NCBI GenBank assembly: GCA_039707655.1
Contig: CM077664.1
Coordinates: 30,678,781-30,742,780, forward strand
Reading direction: 5' to 3'
DNA length: 64,000 nucleotides
Origin: Elymus sibiricus
Taxonomy: Eukaryota > Streptophyta > Magnoliopsida > Poales > Poaceae
Below, piece after piece: positions 10,392 through 22,681 of this stretch (the first letter of the stretch is position 1; each line of letters starts with the position of its first letter). The translations under genes and the position numbers were made by a program. The notes below the pieces were generated by a model. The model was not told the origin of the DNA and did no database searches. It saw nothing but the letters and a program-made list of their open reading frames with translations.

Positions 10392-13040
10392 GGCTCGGGG
10401 AAGGGCTCGGGAAGGAGCTGGACGACGGCCGGAGCTTTGAGAGCTCGGCGAGGTGGCAGTGCTCCGGTGGAGCATCGATGTCGGCAGAAGCGGCCAACGA
10501 GCTACGGGACGAGGGGGAGAAGGCTCCAGGCGGTTCACGCGCGCGGTGGAGAGCTCGCCGGCGCTCGCGGACAAGCCGGAACCCACTAGAGAGGGCTCCC
10601 GAAGCCATTTGGCAGGCAGTGCACTGCCTTGGCGTGCACTGCACGCGGTCACCGCGTGGCCACGGCGTTGCCATGCCGCACGCGATGCCAAAACATGTCT
10701 GGGGTCTTCTCCTTGCAGCACTGAGTTGACCTATGCATCTAGATGGGTCAGAAGAGGATAGTTTCGAGCAGCAAACTTTTGACATGTGGTGTGGTCAGCA
10801 CAGAGCTCCTCTTAGCCCGATCTTTGGCATGGGTCAATCATCTATCAAGGTGACCATGCTGACAAAATTTCAGCTCAATTGGACAAGTCTAGATGGTACT
10901 TCCTTCACAAAGCACCAATCTGACCAGAAATGCAAATCAGGAAGTAGGGGTCAAATGGCTAAATGGATTTGGATGATTTTTGGTGGAGAGCGATGATTTG
11001 GTCATGAGAGTTAGCTGGAAAAGTTTCAGCTCAAATTGATCATCCATGAGGGTACTTCCTTCACAGAGATACAATCTGGACAGAAACTTAGATAATTTAC
11101 TGGCGAAAATTGGCTAGATGAAATGGGATGGTTTTTGGTATCTAGTGGTGATTTATCAATGTTAACCACCCTGAAAATCTCAGCCCAAAAAGATCAAGGG
11201 AACAAGCACTTCCTTTGCAAACTGGAAATCTGGACAGAATTTGCAAATGGATGTTGTGCTCAAAATTTGAATTGTGTAACTTGGGATTTTGATGAAAATG
11301 GTGAATATATGGATAGGAGAAGCTCCACAAATTATTTGGGATTTTTCCTGGCTACCAAAATAGTAGCTCCTTTGGAAAGTGCCCAAATTGCAATATTGGC
11401 TTTAAATAGGAAAAGGAAATTTCCCTTATTTAATTATGACCAATATTTTTATGGGAGCTCAATATGATCACAAAGAATATCTCCACAAGTTTTCATGAGC
11501 TTTGGAGATGGATAGATATTTTCCTGGATTTAATTCCCTTAACTGGCAGAAAAAGGAATTAATTTTAAATAAAAAATATTGCAAATGACTTGGCAATATT
11601 TTTGCATATCCAGGGTTTAAAAAGATAGGATGACCACTGGGAGAAATTTGGGAGGCAATAGATCAAAGGAGATTGGGGTTCCTTTGTAACGGAAGGAATT
11701 AGGGTTTCCCTTCCGGCAACTCGGAAGGTGGGGTTTTGGTGGCAGAATCCTGAGAAAAAAATTTGGGTGGCAAGGTTGGACTGGAGAGAGTCTCTGGTTG
11801 GATAGGAAAGTCAAGGCTAAATGACCATCTTCATATACCCAAGAGCGAGAGAAAATCCGATAACACCGGAAAAAAAAGACGGGAGTCAAATCCCGCGAAG
11901 GGAAAAAAACAAGGAGCGAAAACCAGGGTGTCACAAACCTACCCCCCTTAAGAAAATCTCGTCCTCGAGATTTCCGGGCTTACCTCCTGGTTAAGGGGAA
12001 CTTACCTGTGTACGACTTGGATCCATCAGCTATCTTGTCTTCATTTATTTACTGACCTTTTAACTGCCTCTTCTGCTGGCTCATGTGCTATCTCTTTCAG
12101 ACGGCTGCATTGAATCCTTCTCTTTCCTACCAGGCAAACCCTTTGTGCTGGTAGTTTGTTGGCTGGGGTTGGTGGGTAGCTCCGAGTATCGACAAATAGT
12201 CTGGTTTCCATGGCCTGGGACTAGCTGCTTCGGGTTTTATTGTGATACTTCGTACCCTGACTGCCAAGGGCGAGGCATTCTTTCTGGGTACCGGACTCAC
12301 GTGCTCGTATGGCCTTGAGTGACTGGGGATGGCTTTATTTCAGTTTGCCTGTGGGTTCCGTACGAGGTGTTCCCTTCTGTCTCTTGCATTCTGACTTCGT
12401 CCTCAGGCGATTTCCAACTGAAATGTCGGGCACGATCACAAAGTAATCATAGACGGTAATCTCTGGGATGGCTCTACCATATATAGCCTCTGTGGTCCTT
12501 GCTATGACCACTGAGCTGACATAGTATGGCTATCCTTCCGTGCATTCTTCGGAGCATAACCTCTGATCTTGGCTGATGGCCCGTATTCACGATGACATGC
12601 TGGCTGCATTGTTGTGGCCGTATATGCAAGAGTCTGACAAGGATTGGCAATATCACTTTGTCCGTGGAGCTTTACTTCATTGACCCTCGCGGAGATTGTT
12701 CATTCAAGACTTCCTTGTTCTTGGGGGTTCCTTTTTGGGGAACTTGTCATGACCTACCATCATGGCTCCTTGGTCATATCCCTGCTTGTTGGGCTTGTAT
12801 TCACAATTTACTCTTGCATATCTCGTAGGGATTGCTACGTTCACATCCTTCTTTGAAGTATGGGGCCGACGTTTCTCTTGAGCACAGTCATTCCCGTGTA
12901 CGAGTGGCTCGCATGAACTGATCCACTGGACTGCATGCTCACAACATATGCAGGGGTAGGATACATCCTTTCATAATCACTGAGTTCTGAGGCGGATGTG
13001 TGTCCAGACTAGTTCGTGCTTCTGACAAGATTGTTGATGG

Positions 13041-13330
13041 CGTGTTGAAGAAGGTTGAATTCCTTACGCCCGAAACTTCTGCCAGGGTAGTGTGCCGAAG
13101 AAGGCTGGGAGTCATACCTCAGAAGTTTCCCCTCAGGTTGCTTACTGGGGAAGGTCAGGTGCCTTATGCCGGAAGCGTTCTGCGGTAGCATGCTGAGGAA
13201 GATTGGAGTGCCATACTCCAGAAGATTTTCTCACCAAGGGGTGTAGCGAGAAAGGTTGGGAGTCTTGCGTCGTAAGCTCCTTTCGATAGCTTACGGAGGA
13301 AGGCTGGGTTCCTTGTACCACAAGCCTTGC
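13041..13330. repeat. About six diverged ~50-bp tandem units in internal region of L
   Basis: Units recur around cores such as GAAGAAGGCTGGGAGTC, GAGGAAGATTGGAGTGCC and GGAGGAAGGCTGGG, each followed by a CAGAAG or CGGAAG step. Spacing is 45-55 bases. No consistent reading frame. Confidence 0.6.
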
Positions 13331-14755
13331 ACTATGATATGCAGTCGGATCTATGGCCGTTTCTGGCTTCCTTTCGAAGTATCCAGAATTTACCCATAGC
13401 GGAGCAAAATTTGGTGTAGGCCATACCTTGTCTGAAGATATTCCGTTGGTTATACACACCGCTTGTCCTTCTGCTAGTCTGATCATTGTTGCTGTAGAGG
13501 TTGCACAACTGATACAGACTTGATGTTGGTAATTAATTCAGAATACCCTTTGTATTCAATCCAAATGTTGCCAATAGTGAGCAGTTGACGGATAATTCCA
13601 TTCGGTTTGGTTGAGCCTCCAGGCATTTGGAATTCTCATCGATTCTGGGCAGCCGTGAACTTATCCATATTCATCGCAAACCTTGTTCATAGGGCCCGGA
13701 AAATTTTGTATATGCACCAAGGAATTCCAAAATATGCTTTGAAATTTATATTAACATACCATAATTTTGTGGTGGCTTTCGGCACATTCACCCTCTTGGA
13801 ATATGTCTTCTGTGGGTAATAAATGATTCTTGAGTCTAATGGGAAAAACTCAAGGTTCACTTCACTGACCAAAATAATCCTTGTGCCGAGGATGGAATAA
13901 TTTGTCCCTTCTGATGTCCATTGCTGACAACTCATCTGACTGTCTCTCAGGTATGATTTGTTCTGAGGCAAACTCCCTCAAGTATATTCTGGCCTTGTCT
14001 GTGCCACGCAGAGTCTGCTTCTGACCCATTCTTCATTCTTGACAGACACGGTGATAATGTTATGAATATCGGGCGGTTGGCTTGGCCTGACTCTTACTGA
14101 ATTTGGATTATTGGGTATTATCCAAGTTGTGTGTTGGTCTTCTTGACAGCTCTTGCAGATGGATCCAGTCGAAGCGGCAGAGCGGAACCGACAAAAGAAA
14201 CAAGAACCGCGAAAAACCGAAAAGCAAATAAAGCTCAAATTTTGCGGACCTTACACATGTGGCCAAAGATCCACTAGTATAACTATTATAGCGCACTCGA
14301 TGTACCTCTAAGGACTTAGAAGCAAAACCACACAATGCTCCTGGTAGCAATTGGGGTCAAGCTCCTACCACTTCCTTAGGGAACATCAATCTCAACGCAC
14401 GACCATAGCCAAAGAGGCTTAGTCAACGATCCTAGGGTTGTCGGGAAGAGATGGAATTTATATGCGTTTCCCAAAGGAAACTGGATTTGAGAAGAGAAAT
14501 GCCATGGTTAGCAAGCAAGGTGGGGATATCTGGTTTACCTAGGGGTTCAGGGCTCACGGGTCGTTGCCTGGTGCGGACATTCCACACCGGAGGCAAGGCC
14601 ACGAGAGTTTGGGTCTGATGGAGCCATAAGCCTAAGGGGGTTGCCTTATGATCACTAGTAGCCATGCCTGTTTGGCAAAGATGGCTGAAATCCATCTGGG
14701 CTTTCTACTGATCAAGCGGCAAGGAAATCTGGCTAGGGTAACCTACGGTCAGCCT

Positions 14756-14768
14756 GGCTCTGATACCA
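14756..14768 (-). promoter_or_regulatory. Primer binding site of L (tRNA-iMet type)
   Basis: Plus GGCTCTGATACCA is the reverse of TGGTATCAGAGCC, the classical complement of the initiator tRNA-Met 3' end. It stands 5 bases from the LTR start at 14774 and fixes L on the minus strand. Confidence 0.9.
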
Positions 14769-14773
14769 TCCGT

Positions 14774-17700
14774 TGTGGCGCCCCGCCTGAATACCACTGT
14801 AGACAGACGGTCGCCGCACATACCAGCCTAGGAGAATCACTCTGGCATGCGCTTCTACAACAAGTATCATGAACACAAGCATTTCTATTAATGAATATAT
14901 CAGTCTTACATGATATATTGCAGGGGTGATGGCAGCGGAAAAGCTCTATCTAAGGCAGCATGGTCCTGGTGCGGCTCCAATCCACAGGGATCTGACTGGG
15001 TTACTCTTCTAGCCCGCGAACACTCCGGCTCCTCGCTAGAGGGCGTCGAATCCTTAGGTGAACCTGGCCACATTGAAGGCCGCTGAGTACTTTTGAATGT
15101 ACTCGCAAGCAAACCATACCAACATATACACCAAGCAAAGCAATCCATGGCATTCAAGCATGCATGTTATCTTAACAGTATTAACTAGCATGTTATGGTA
15201 GAATTATCTAGCAATATTAATCATGTAGCAGCATTAAACATCATGTCATAGCAGGATTATTTATCATAATAACTATTGGAGTAAATATAGTAAGGTAAAG
15301 CATATCAAGTAAATAATTCATACTTCGAGTATTCTCCTGATCCAATCCAAATCCGATCCAAATCCAAATCCGAATCCGATCCAAATCCAAATCCGAATCC
15401 GATCCAAATCCAATCCAAACCTTTTGGTCATACGACCATTCTCTCCTAGCCATCCCATGGCTAACGTTCATATCCCTGACATCATCTGATGTCCATGCAT
15501 CTGTACTACAAGTTTGACAAACCTTACCATTCTCTGGTTTAGTCTTAGCAATAACATTATATAGTTTGTTCCTCCAGACTCGACTCAGACCAAATAGGGG
15601 CCTACACGAACTGTCCATGACCGAGGACGCGGCTATTCGAATAGATTTACACTCTGCAGAGGTTGCGCACTTTACCCACACCATGGAGCGCGTGGCCTCG
15701 TACTTTAGTACATGTTCCCATTCGGGTGGACCAGTGCTGCTCCACCAAAACCGATCTATTGCCTTGCACTCTTACGGTCCCACCGACAATCATACCCTCC
15801 CAGGGTCATGTCCTGGGTGGCCCCTGTGTCACCCCGTGACACCTGCCACCGTCGTGGCCAACTAAACTGTCCCAAACGGGGACGCCGGCAAAATAACTCA
15901 ACTGGGCTCACAGGATTATCGTCGCCTACCGGGCCAGGGTAGCACGCACGCATAATCCTCCCTAGTTTGGTGGTACCGACAAGAGGCAAGACAATAGACC
16001 AAGTCAGGGCCGTCCCATACCGGCAAATGTGGCTGCACGGGTATGTCCGGATAGGTGACACTATGACTCGATCAAGTCGACGGAGGAGGTTGTTATTATT
16101 AAGTCACATTTCATAATATTGCAGTAACAGTAACCATGCATGATGTAACCATTATGAAAACATAACAACCTATCTCCATACAATATCACAACGAGTCATT
16201 AGTGCGATAATATGATGAGCATTAGCAGGTAATGTAAACAGCAAATTCAAATTAGCAGGAGTTTAATTATTTCTAACACAGGCATAAACATTAATTAAAC
16301 ACGCAAGAATAACATACAGCAATGCTTCAGGGCATATATCAGATGGTCGGCTTTCCTGGGGGTCGAGGAATACTCCGGGAAGAAGTGCGATCGCCTCGCG
16401 GAAAAAATCGCCGGAAAGGGTTCTCTCTCGGAGGGGCTGATATAGGGCAGGGGCAAAATGGGCATTTTCACAGTGTGTAAACATTATGAAAATGATGCCA
16501 TCGGAAAGGGCTCGACGAACTGAAGACGTGGGCGTTGGTTTTACCTGAATCGGAGTTACGGTCGCGGAGAAATGTCCGTTCGTTCGTTAGGCTGTAAAAC
16601 AGACAGAATAGTGTCCATTTCAGTGCTTAACGGACGAACGTTCATTATTTAATCAATTCGGCCGGCGGCTGAGAAAACGGAAGCGCCTTTTCCAGATTAC
16701 GCTTTTAGTAACAGAAAGCGTACTTTCTGCAAATAGCGCGGCTGAGTGCGCTTCTCGGAATGGAAAGCGGATTTTTGGAAATACGCTTCCACTTATCAGC
16801 GTGCGGGCCCGAGTTGACTTTGCACATCTTGCTGACGAGCGGGCCCCGCCTTATCCTTTCCTCTCTCCTCCTCCATTTTCCTCTGGTCGTCTCCTTCCCC
16901 GTCCCGACTAGAAACAGAGGCGGGGCAGGGCGCTCGGCCGGGCCCGACGCCGGTGCTCCTCCCGCCGGCTGCGCCCGCCGGTGAGCCGGACGAGCTCGCG
17001 GCGCCGCCCCGCGCCCAGGAGGGGTCGCAGGGGAGCTCGGAGGGCCTGGAGGGGAGATGCCCACGAGCGGCAGGAGCAGCGGCCGAGGCCGATGAGGCTA
17101 CCGGCGATGGGCGGCACGGGAGTGCCGGTCGCTGGGCTCGCCGGAACCGGCGCGCATCACCGCTTCCAAAGGTGGCCGCGGGGTCGCCTGAGACGGCTTC
17201 CAGCGCCACCACCAGTGGTAGGGCCGCGGCGGCCGGAAGCTGCAGGGGGCCGCACCGGCAGGGCTCCCCCAGCGGAAATGGAAGCGGTGGTGGCTCGTGG
17301 GACTCAGGTGCTGTCGTGGACAAGGAGAAGAGGGAGGGGGAGGACCGGGGCGCCGGTTTTGACTGAGGGGATTCAGCGGCAGAGCTCGGCCATTGGCGAG
17401 AGAAGAGCTCGGGGAGCTCGAGGGGGAGGGCTGGGGAGTTGCTGGTGAAGGGGAGAGCTCGAGGGACGCCTTATATAGGCTCGGGGAAGGGCTCGGAACG
17501 GAGCTGGACGACGGCCGGAGCTTCGAGAGCTCGGCGAGGTGGCAGTGCTCCGGTGGAGCATCGATGTCGGCAGAAGCGGCCAACGAGCTACGGGACGAGG
17601 GGGAGAAGGCTCCAGGCGGTTCACGCGCGCGGTGGAGAGCTCGCCGGCGCTCGCGGACAAGCCGGAACCCACTGGAGAGGGCTCCCGAAGCCATTTGGCA

Positions 17701-19045
17701 GGCAGTGCACTGCCTTGGCGTGCACTGCACGCGGTCACCGCGTGGCCACGGCGTTGCCACGCCGCACCCGATGCCAACACATGTCTGGGGTCTTCTACTT
17801 GCAGCACTGAGTTGACCTATGCATCTAGATGGGTCAGAAGAGGGCTGGTGTGACTACACCATGGTCAAATAGTTTCGAGCAGCAAACTGTTGACATGTGG
17901 TGTGGTCAGCACAGAGCTCCTCTTGGCCTGATCTTTGGCATGGGTCAATAATCTATCAAGTTGACCATGCTGACAAAATTTCAGCTCAATTGGACAAGTC
18001 TAGATGGTACTTCCTTCCCAAAGCACCAATCTGACCAGAAATGCAAATGAGGAAGTAGGGGTCAAATGGCTAAATGGATTTAGATGAGTTTTGGTGGAGA
18101 GCGATGATTTGGTCATGAGAGGTAGCTGGAAAAGGTTCAGCTCAAATTGATAATCCATGAGGGAACTTCCTTCACAGAGATACAATCTGGACAGAAACTT
18201 AGATAATTTACTGGGGAAAATTGGCTAGATGAAATGGGCTGGTTTTTGGTATCCAGTGGTGATTTATCAATGTTAACCACCCTGAAAAATCTCAGCCCAA
18301 AAAGATCAAGGGAACAAGCACTTCCTTTGCAAACTGGAAATCTGGACAGAATTTGCAAATGGATGTTGTGCTCAAAATTTGAATTGTGTAACTTGGGATT
18401 TTGATGGAAATGGTGAATATATGGATAGTAGAAGCTCCACAAATTATTTGGGATTTTTCCTGGCTACCAAAATAGTAGCTCCTTTGGAAAGTGCCCAAAT
18501 TGCAATATTGGCGTTAAATAGGAAAAGGAAATTTCCCTTATTTAATTATGACCAATATTTTTATGGGAGCTCAATATGATCACAAATAATATCTCCACAA
18601 GTTTTCATGAGCTTTGGAGATGGATAGATATTTTCCTGGATTTAATTCCCTTAACTGGCAGAAAAAGGAATTAATTTTAAATGAAAAATATTACAAATGA
18701 CTTGGCAATATTTTTGCATATCCAGGGTTTAAAAAGATAGGATGACCACTGGGAGAAATTTGGGAGGCAATAGATCAAAGGAGATTGGGGTTCCTTTGTA
18801 ACGGAAGGAATTAGGGTTTCCCTTCCGGCAACTCGGAAGGTGGGGTTTTGGTGGCAGAATCCTGAGAATTTTTTTTGGGTGGCAAGGTTGGACTGGAGAG
18901 AGTCTCTGGTTGGATAGGAAAGTCAAGGCTAAATGACCATCTTCATATACCCAAGAGGGAGAGAAAATCCGATAACACCAAAAAAAAAGACGGGAGTCAA
19001 ATCCCGCGAAGGAAAAAAACAAGGAGCGAAAACCAGGGTGTCACA
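14774..19045 (-). repeat. 5' LTR of L (right copy), 4272 bp
   Basis: Same family and order as 7688-11935. It has about 25 extra bases near 17843-17868 (GGCTGGTGTGACTACACC region) relative to the left copy, which accounts for the length difference. It ends GTGTCACA against target copy GGTAT. Confidence 0.92.
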
Positions 19046-19050
19046 GGTAT

Positions 19051-19764
19051 TCATATGCAAGACATACATCAAGTGTTCTCAAATCTGAAATATTCAATCC
19101 GACAATAACGAAACCTCAAAGGGAAAAGATTCGATTCATCGCAACAAGGATAGACAGGGAAGAAACACCATATGATCCAACTATATTAACAAAGCTCGCG
19201 ATACATCAAAATCGTGCCATATCAAGAACATGAGAGATAGATAAAATACATAGCTACTGGTACAAAGCCTCAGCCCCGAGGGTGAACTACTCCCTCCTCG
19301 TCATGGAGACCGCCGGGATGATGAAGATGGCCTCCGGTGATGATTCCCCCCTCCGGCAGGGTGCCGGAAAAGGGCTGTATATTAGATCGTGGAGGTACAG
19401 AGGCTTGCAGCGGCGTAAAAACTCATCTAGGTTAGCTGTCGGGGGTTTCTGAATATATATGATTTTCAGCGTTGGAATCACGCGAAGAGGTGCCACAGGG
19501 GGCCCACGAGGCACCAGGGCGCGCATGGGTGGGGCAGGCGAGCCCAGGTGGCTCGTGGGGCCCCTGTGGCTCTTCTGCTGCTTACCCAAAGCTTCTTGGG
19601 CCCGTTTCCTTCTAGAAAACAGCAACTGGCACTGGGCACTAGGTCAATATGTTAGTCCATAAAAATCATATAAAAACCATATAAAAGTGCACCAAAATCA
19701 TACAAAACTATAATAAACATGGCATGAATACTTCATAAATTATAGATGCGTTGAAGACGTATCA
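19051..19764 (-). mobile_element. LTR of X, right part
   Basis: Continues 6821-7687 once L and one GGTAT are removed. It ends at 19764 with the reverse of TGATACGTCTTCAACGCATC, the standard start of this LTR family. It contains the GC-rich inverted repeat typical of the family (about 19500-19565). X entered the internal domain of Y here, since 19765 onward matches the internal part of W. Confidence 0.85.
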
Positions 19765-20151
19765 ACGATCCATAGATTCATCAAAATAAGCAAATTATGC
19801 AACAAAAACAGAATCTGTCTAAAATAGAACAGTCTTTAAATATTTGAATAATGATTATACTTCTGTAACTCCAAAAATTCTGAGAAATTAGGACAACGTG
19901 TAAAATTTGTATATCAATCATGTGTAAACAATTCATATGGTTTTGACGCTCCAGTGATTTTTAAGAATTCCTTCACTGGACGCAAAAGTTTCTGTTTTTG
20001 CACAGAATCAAGTCAACTATCATCCACACTATCCCAAAGGTATTACTTGGCACAAACACTAAAAAAAATTAAAAAAACACAATCATAACAGAGGCTATAA
20101 TTATGTAAACACTCAAGAACAGAAAGAAAAAGCAAAAATTTATTTTATTTA

Positions 20152-20175
20152 TTGGGTTGCCTCCCAACAAGCGCT
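20152..20175 (-). other. Conserved post-ORF hairpin motif (Y copy)
   Basis: Minus AGCGCTTG followed by TTGGGAGGCAACCCAA, a 6-bp stem. It lies 38 bases after the stop of the ORF at 20213-20914. The adjoining ATGCATTATGCCTAGCTAGG block (about 20187-20206) is shared with W. Confidence 0.65.
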
Positions 20176-20212
20176 ATTGTTTTATGGCCCTAGCTAGGCA
20201 TAATGCATAGTT

Positions 20213-20914
20213 TCAAGTATTGTCATCCTTGGTTTTTGCCAACTTAATAGTATGATCTTCATAAGATTTTTCAAAAACAATAGGGAATATATCATCAACC
20301 AAAATTTTAGGGTCATCAAGGCTACCTTCTTCAAACCCTTCTTTGTTCCCCTTTACAATCCAAGCATACTTCTGATTAATACCATTGAAAACTTGTTGGA
20401 TAATATGTATATGAGGAACTTCCTTCTTAGCATTCTCGTCAAAGCTACGGTGATCATGAAAAACATATCTCATCATATACTCCTTATTATGTAAAATTTC
20501 ATCTATCATCGGTTTTTCTTTATTCATATTATAGAAATCAAAGATCTCTCTAGCTTCTTGCATTATATAATCAAATTCATTCATGATGATAAGACTGGCT
20601 ATCTTTTTAGCCTTGGGGTTGTTTATAACAGGTAACTCATAGAATAACCTTTGCAAAGTAGGGTGAGTGTGCATAAACCTTTTTTCAAGTTTAGTAACAA
20701 GTGCAGAAATAGCTTCTCCATAACTACTGGTTCTCTTAAGAATAGGAGTGTCATTGCAAACCAAAGATCCAGTACAATTAAAGAATTCTTGGACAATATT
20801 TTTCCCTATAACATTTCCACTCCCTACTACAAAAAAAATTTGATCCAAATTTGAGGGAATTTTTCTTTTTGGGATTTCACCATCCCCACCTTTTTCAATA
20901 ACAAACTCAGACAT
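20213..20914 (-). CDS. Intact ORF of non-autonomous retrotransposon Y, function unknown (233 aa)
   Basis: Start chosen at MSEFVIEKGGDGEIP (ATG 20912-20914). The frame is open upstream to 21037, but that part translates the leader, which is also found in W. The protein is mixed charged, has no membrane segment, zinc knuckle, protease or RT motif, and reads as a soluble helical protein (SYGEAISALVTKLEKRF; IASLIIMNEFDYIMQEA). It sits between PBS and the conserved hairpin motif, where W carries gag-protease and E/X carry the MELRLPH protein. The open frame despite surrounding decay suggests recent activity or selection. I do not recognise a characterised family. Confidence 0.7.
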   Translation of the reverse strand: MSEFVIEKGGDGEIPKRKIPSNLDQIFFVVGSGNVIGKNIVQEFFNCTGSLVCNDTPILKRTSSYGEAISALVTKLEKRFMHTHPTLQRLFYELPVINNPKAKKIASLIIMNEFDYIMQEAREIFDFYNMNKEKPMIDEILHNKEYMMRYVFHDHRSFDENAKKEVPHIHIIQQVFNGINQKYAWIVKGNKEGFEEGSLDDPKILVDDIFPIVFEKSYEDHTIKLAKTKDDNT

Positions 20915-21084
20915 GATAACGAGTTCAAGCAAGCAAGCAAGCAAAAATATTTTTGTGTTTTTATAAACAAAATTAGAAGTGGGGGAGATGAAAACAAGAG
21001 GCAAAGGCAAATAAAAAGGCAAATAAAATAAATGCAAGTGGATGATAGTTTGTGCGAAGGTACTTGATAAATTTTGGTGATGTC

Positions 21085-21102
21085 TCCCCGGTAACGGCGC
21101 CA
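21085..21102 (-). promoter_or_regulatory. Primer binding site of Y (tRNA-Asp type)
   Basis: Reverse complement TGGCGCCGTTACCGGGGA, one mismatch to the tRNA-Asp complement, 11 bases from the LTR edge at 21114. Confidence 0.8.
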
Positions 21103-21113
21103 GAAATTCTTCC

Positions 21114-22681
21114 TGCTACTTGTAGACTGCGTTGGTATTTCCCCGAAGAGGAGAGGATGATGCAGTATAGTAGAGATAAGTATTTCCCTCAGTTAAGAAC
21201 CAAGGTTATCAATCCAGTAGGAGAACCACGCAAAATCCTGTAAGCAGCACCTACACACACAAAACCAAACACTTGCACCCAACGCAAATAAGAGGGTTGT
21301 CAATCCTCTTAGTGGTTACTTGCAAGGGTTAAGTCTGATAGAGATAAATAGATAAACTAAATTGCTAAATAAAATAAAAGTAAATAAATTGCAGCAAGGT
21401 ATTTTTGGTTTTATATATATGATAAAGTAGACCCGGGGGCCATAGTTTTCACTAGAGGCTTCTCTCTCGAGCGCAAAACATACGGTGGGTAAACAAATTA
21501 CTGTTGGGCAATTGATAGAAAAGCGAATAATTATGACGGATTCATGGCAATGATCATATATAGCGAATAATTATGACGGATTATACGGTAGGCATCACGT
21601 CTGAGACATGTAGACCGACTCCTGCCTGCATCTACTACTATTACTCCACTCATTGACCGCTATCCAGCATGCATCTAGAGTATTAAGTATAAAACGGAGT
21701 AACACCTTAAGCAAGATGACATGATGTAGAGAAGTAAACTCAAACAATATGAATAACCCCCATCTTTTTATCCTTAATGGCAACAATACAAATACGTTTC
21801 ATGTCCCCTTCTATCACTGGGATTGAGCACAGCAAGATTGAACCCATCACAAAGCACCTCTCCCATTGCAAGATAAACCATTCTAGTTGGCCAAACCAAA
21901 TCGATAGATCGGAGAGAAATACAAAGCTATAATAAATCATGCATAAAAGTGATCAGCAAAGACTCAAATATTTCTCATGAATAATCTAATCATAAACTCA
22001 CAATTCATCGGATCCCAACAAACACACCGCAAAAGAAGATTATATCGGATAGAACTCCAAGAACATCGAGGAGAACTTTGTATTGAAGATCAAAGAGAGA
22101 GAAGAAGCCATCCAGCTACTAGCTATGGACCCGTAGGTCGGTGGTAAACTACTCACACATCATCGGAAGGGCAGCAAGGTTGATGTAGAAGCCCTCCGTG
22201 ATCAATTCCCCCTCCGGCAGAGTGCCGGGGAAGGGCTCCAGATGGGATCATGGAAGAACAGAGGCTTGTGGCAGCGGAAAAGTTTTCTCATCTCGCTCTC
22301 TGAAGGTTGTGGAATATTTGTGAATTTATAGTGGAAGAATTAGGTCAAGAGGTGCCATGAGGTGCCCACAAGCCTGGGGGCGCGCCCCCTGAGCTTGTCA
22401 CTCCCTCGTGACTCCTCAGGTCTTCTCCCGAACCTTGAAGGGTCTCTTCTGGTCCAGAAAAAATTAATCCAAAGTTTTTTCTGCGTTTGGACCTTTTTTG
22501 ATAATGATTCTCCGAAAAGACAAAAACAAGCAAAAAACAGCAACTGGCACTGGGCACTATGTTAATAGGTTAGTCCCAAAAAATGATATAAAATAGCACC
22601 AAGTTGCATATAAAACATCCAAGATTGATAATATAATAGCAGGGAACAATAAAAAATTATAGATACGTTGGAGACGTATCA
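21114..22681 (-). repeat. 5' LTR of Y
   Basis: Ends TGCTACTTGTAG (plus) and GACGTATCA, which read TGATACG...CA on the minus strand. About the same length and sequence type as the LTRs of W. Contains a GC-rich CACGAGG-type inverted repeat remnant near 22350-22415. The adjacent flank 22682-22686 (ACTGT) is the expected target copy. Confidence 0.85.

Larger units (their letters stand above)
7688..11935 (-). repeat. 3' LTR of L (left copy), 4248 bp
   Basis: Nearly identical to 14774-19045. It contains an A/T-rich first third, a GATCCAAATCC-type minisatellite (8252-8335), a GC-rich centre (about 9740-10720) and a minus-strand TATATAA box at 10385-10391. Open frames of up to 257 codons on both strands in the GC-rich centre are not treated as genes: they overlap each other, lack similarity to known proteins and their lengths differ between the LTR copies. 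Confidence 0.92.
11936..14773 (-). other. Internal domain of L, non-coding
   Basis: The polypurine tract (minus AAGGGGGGTAGG) lies at 11938-11949 directly beside the left LTR. The PBS lies at 14756-14768. Between them only short, unrelated frames occur (none above about 115 codons), and none has retroviral motifs. An array of about six diverged 50-base units covers 13041-13330. The remainder (11950-13040, 13331-14755) shows no gene to me. Confidence 0.75.
7688..19045 (-). mobile_element. Complete large non-autonomous LTR retrotransposon L (LARD-like)
   Basis: Two long direct repeats (7688-11935 and 14774-19045) begin TGTGG and end GTGTCACA and enclose a 2838-bp internal region. The element is flanked by GGTAT on both sides (7683-7687 and 19046-19050). 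The PBS next to the right LTR and the polypurine tract next to the left LTR put it on the minus strand. The internal region has no gag, protease, RT or integrase frame. Long LTRs with a short non-coding interior fit the large retrotransposon derivative class known in Triticeae. By eye the LTRs differ by about 1-2 percent plus a roughly 25-bp indel near 17843, so insertion was fairly recent. Joining the flanks restores the LTR of X. Confidence 0.92.
19765..22681 (-). mobile_element. Non-autonomous gypsy-type retrotransposon Y, 5' part
   Basis: Reading minus: 5' LTR 22681-21114 (1568 bp, starts TGATACGTCTCCAACG), PBS, leader, one intact ORF, conserved hairpin motif, then non-coding sequence related to W (20100-19765) until X interrupts it. 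The rest of Y, including its 3' LTR, lies left of the window. LTR and leader are close to those of W, but the ORF is unrelated. Confidence 0.85.

Noticed and set aside
9710..10785. Long overlapping open frames on both strands in the GC-rich LTR part (also 16796-17810)
   Set aside because: Low-complexity Arg/Ala/Pro/Gly-rich translations on several frames at once, changing length between the two LTR copies. A GC-content effect, not genes.
20915..21037. N-terminal extension of the Y ORF as a signal peptide (LPLVFISPTS, hydrophobic run)
   Set aside because: The same leader translation occurs before the unrelated W gag, so it is shared leader RNA sequence and not part of either protein.
22340..22565. 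Short frames in the LTR of Y
   Set aside because: They overlap on both strands and cover the GC-rich inverted repeat. No coding signal.
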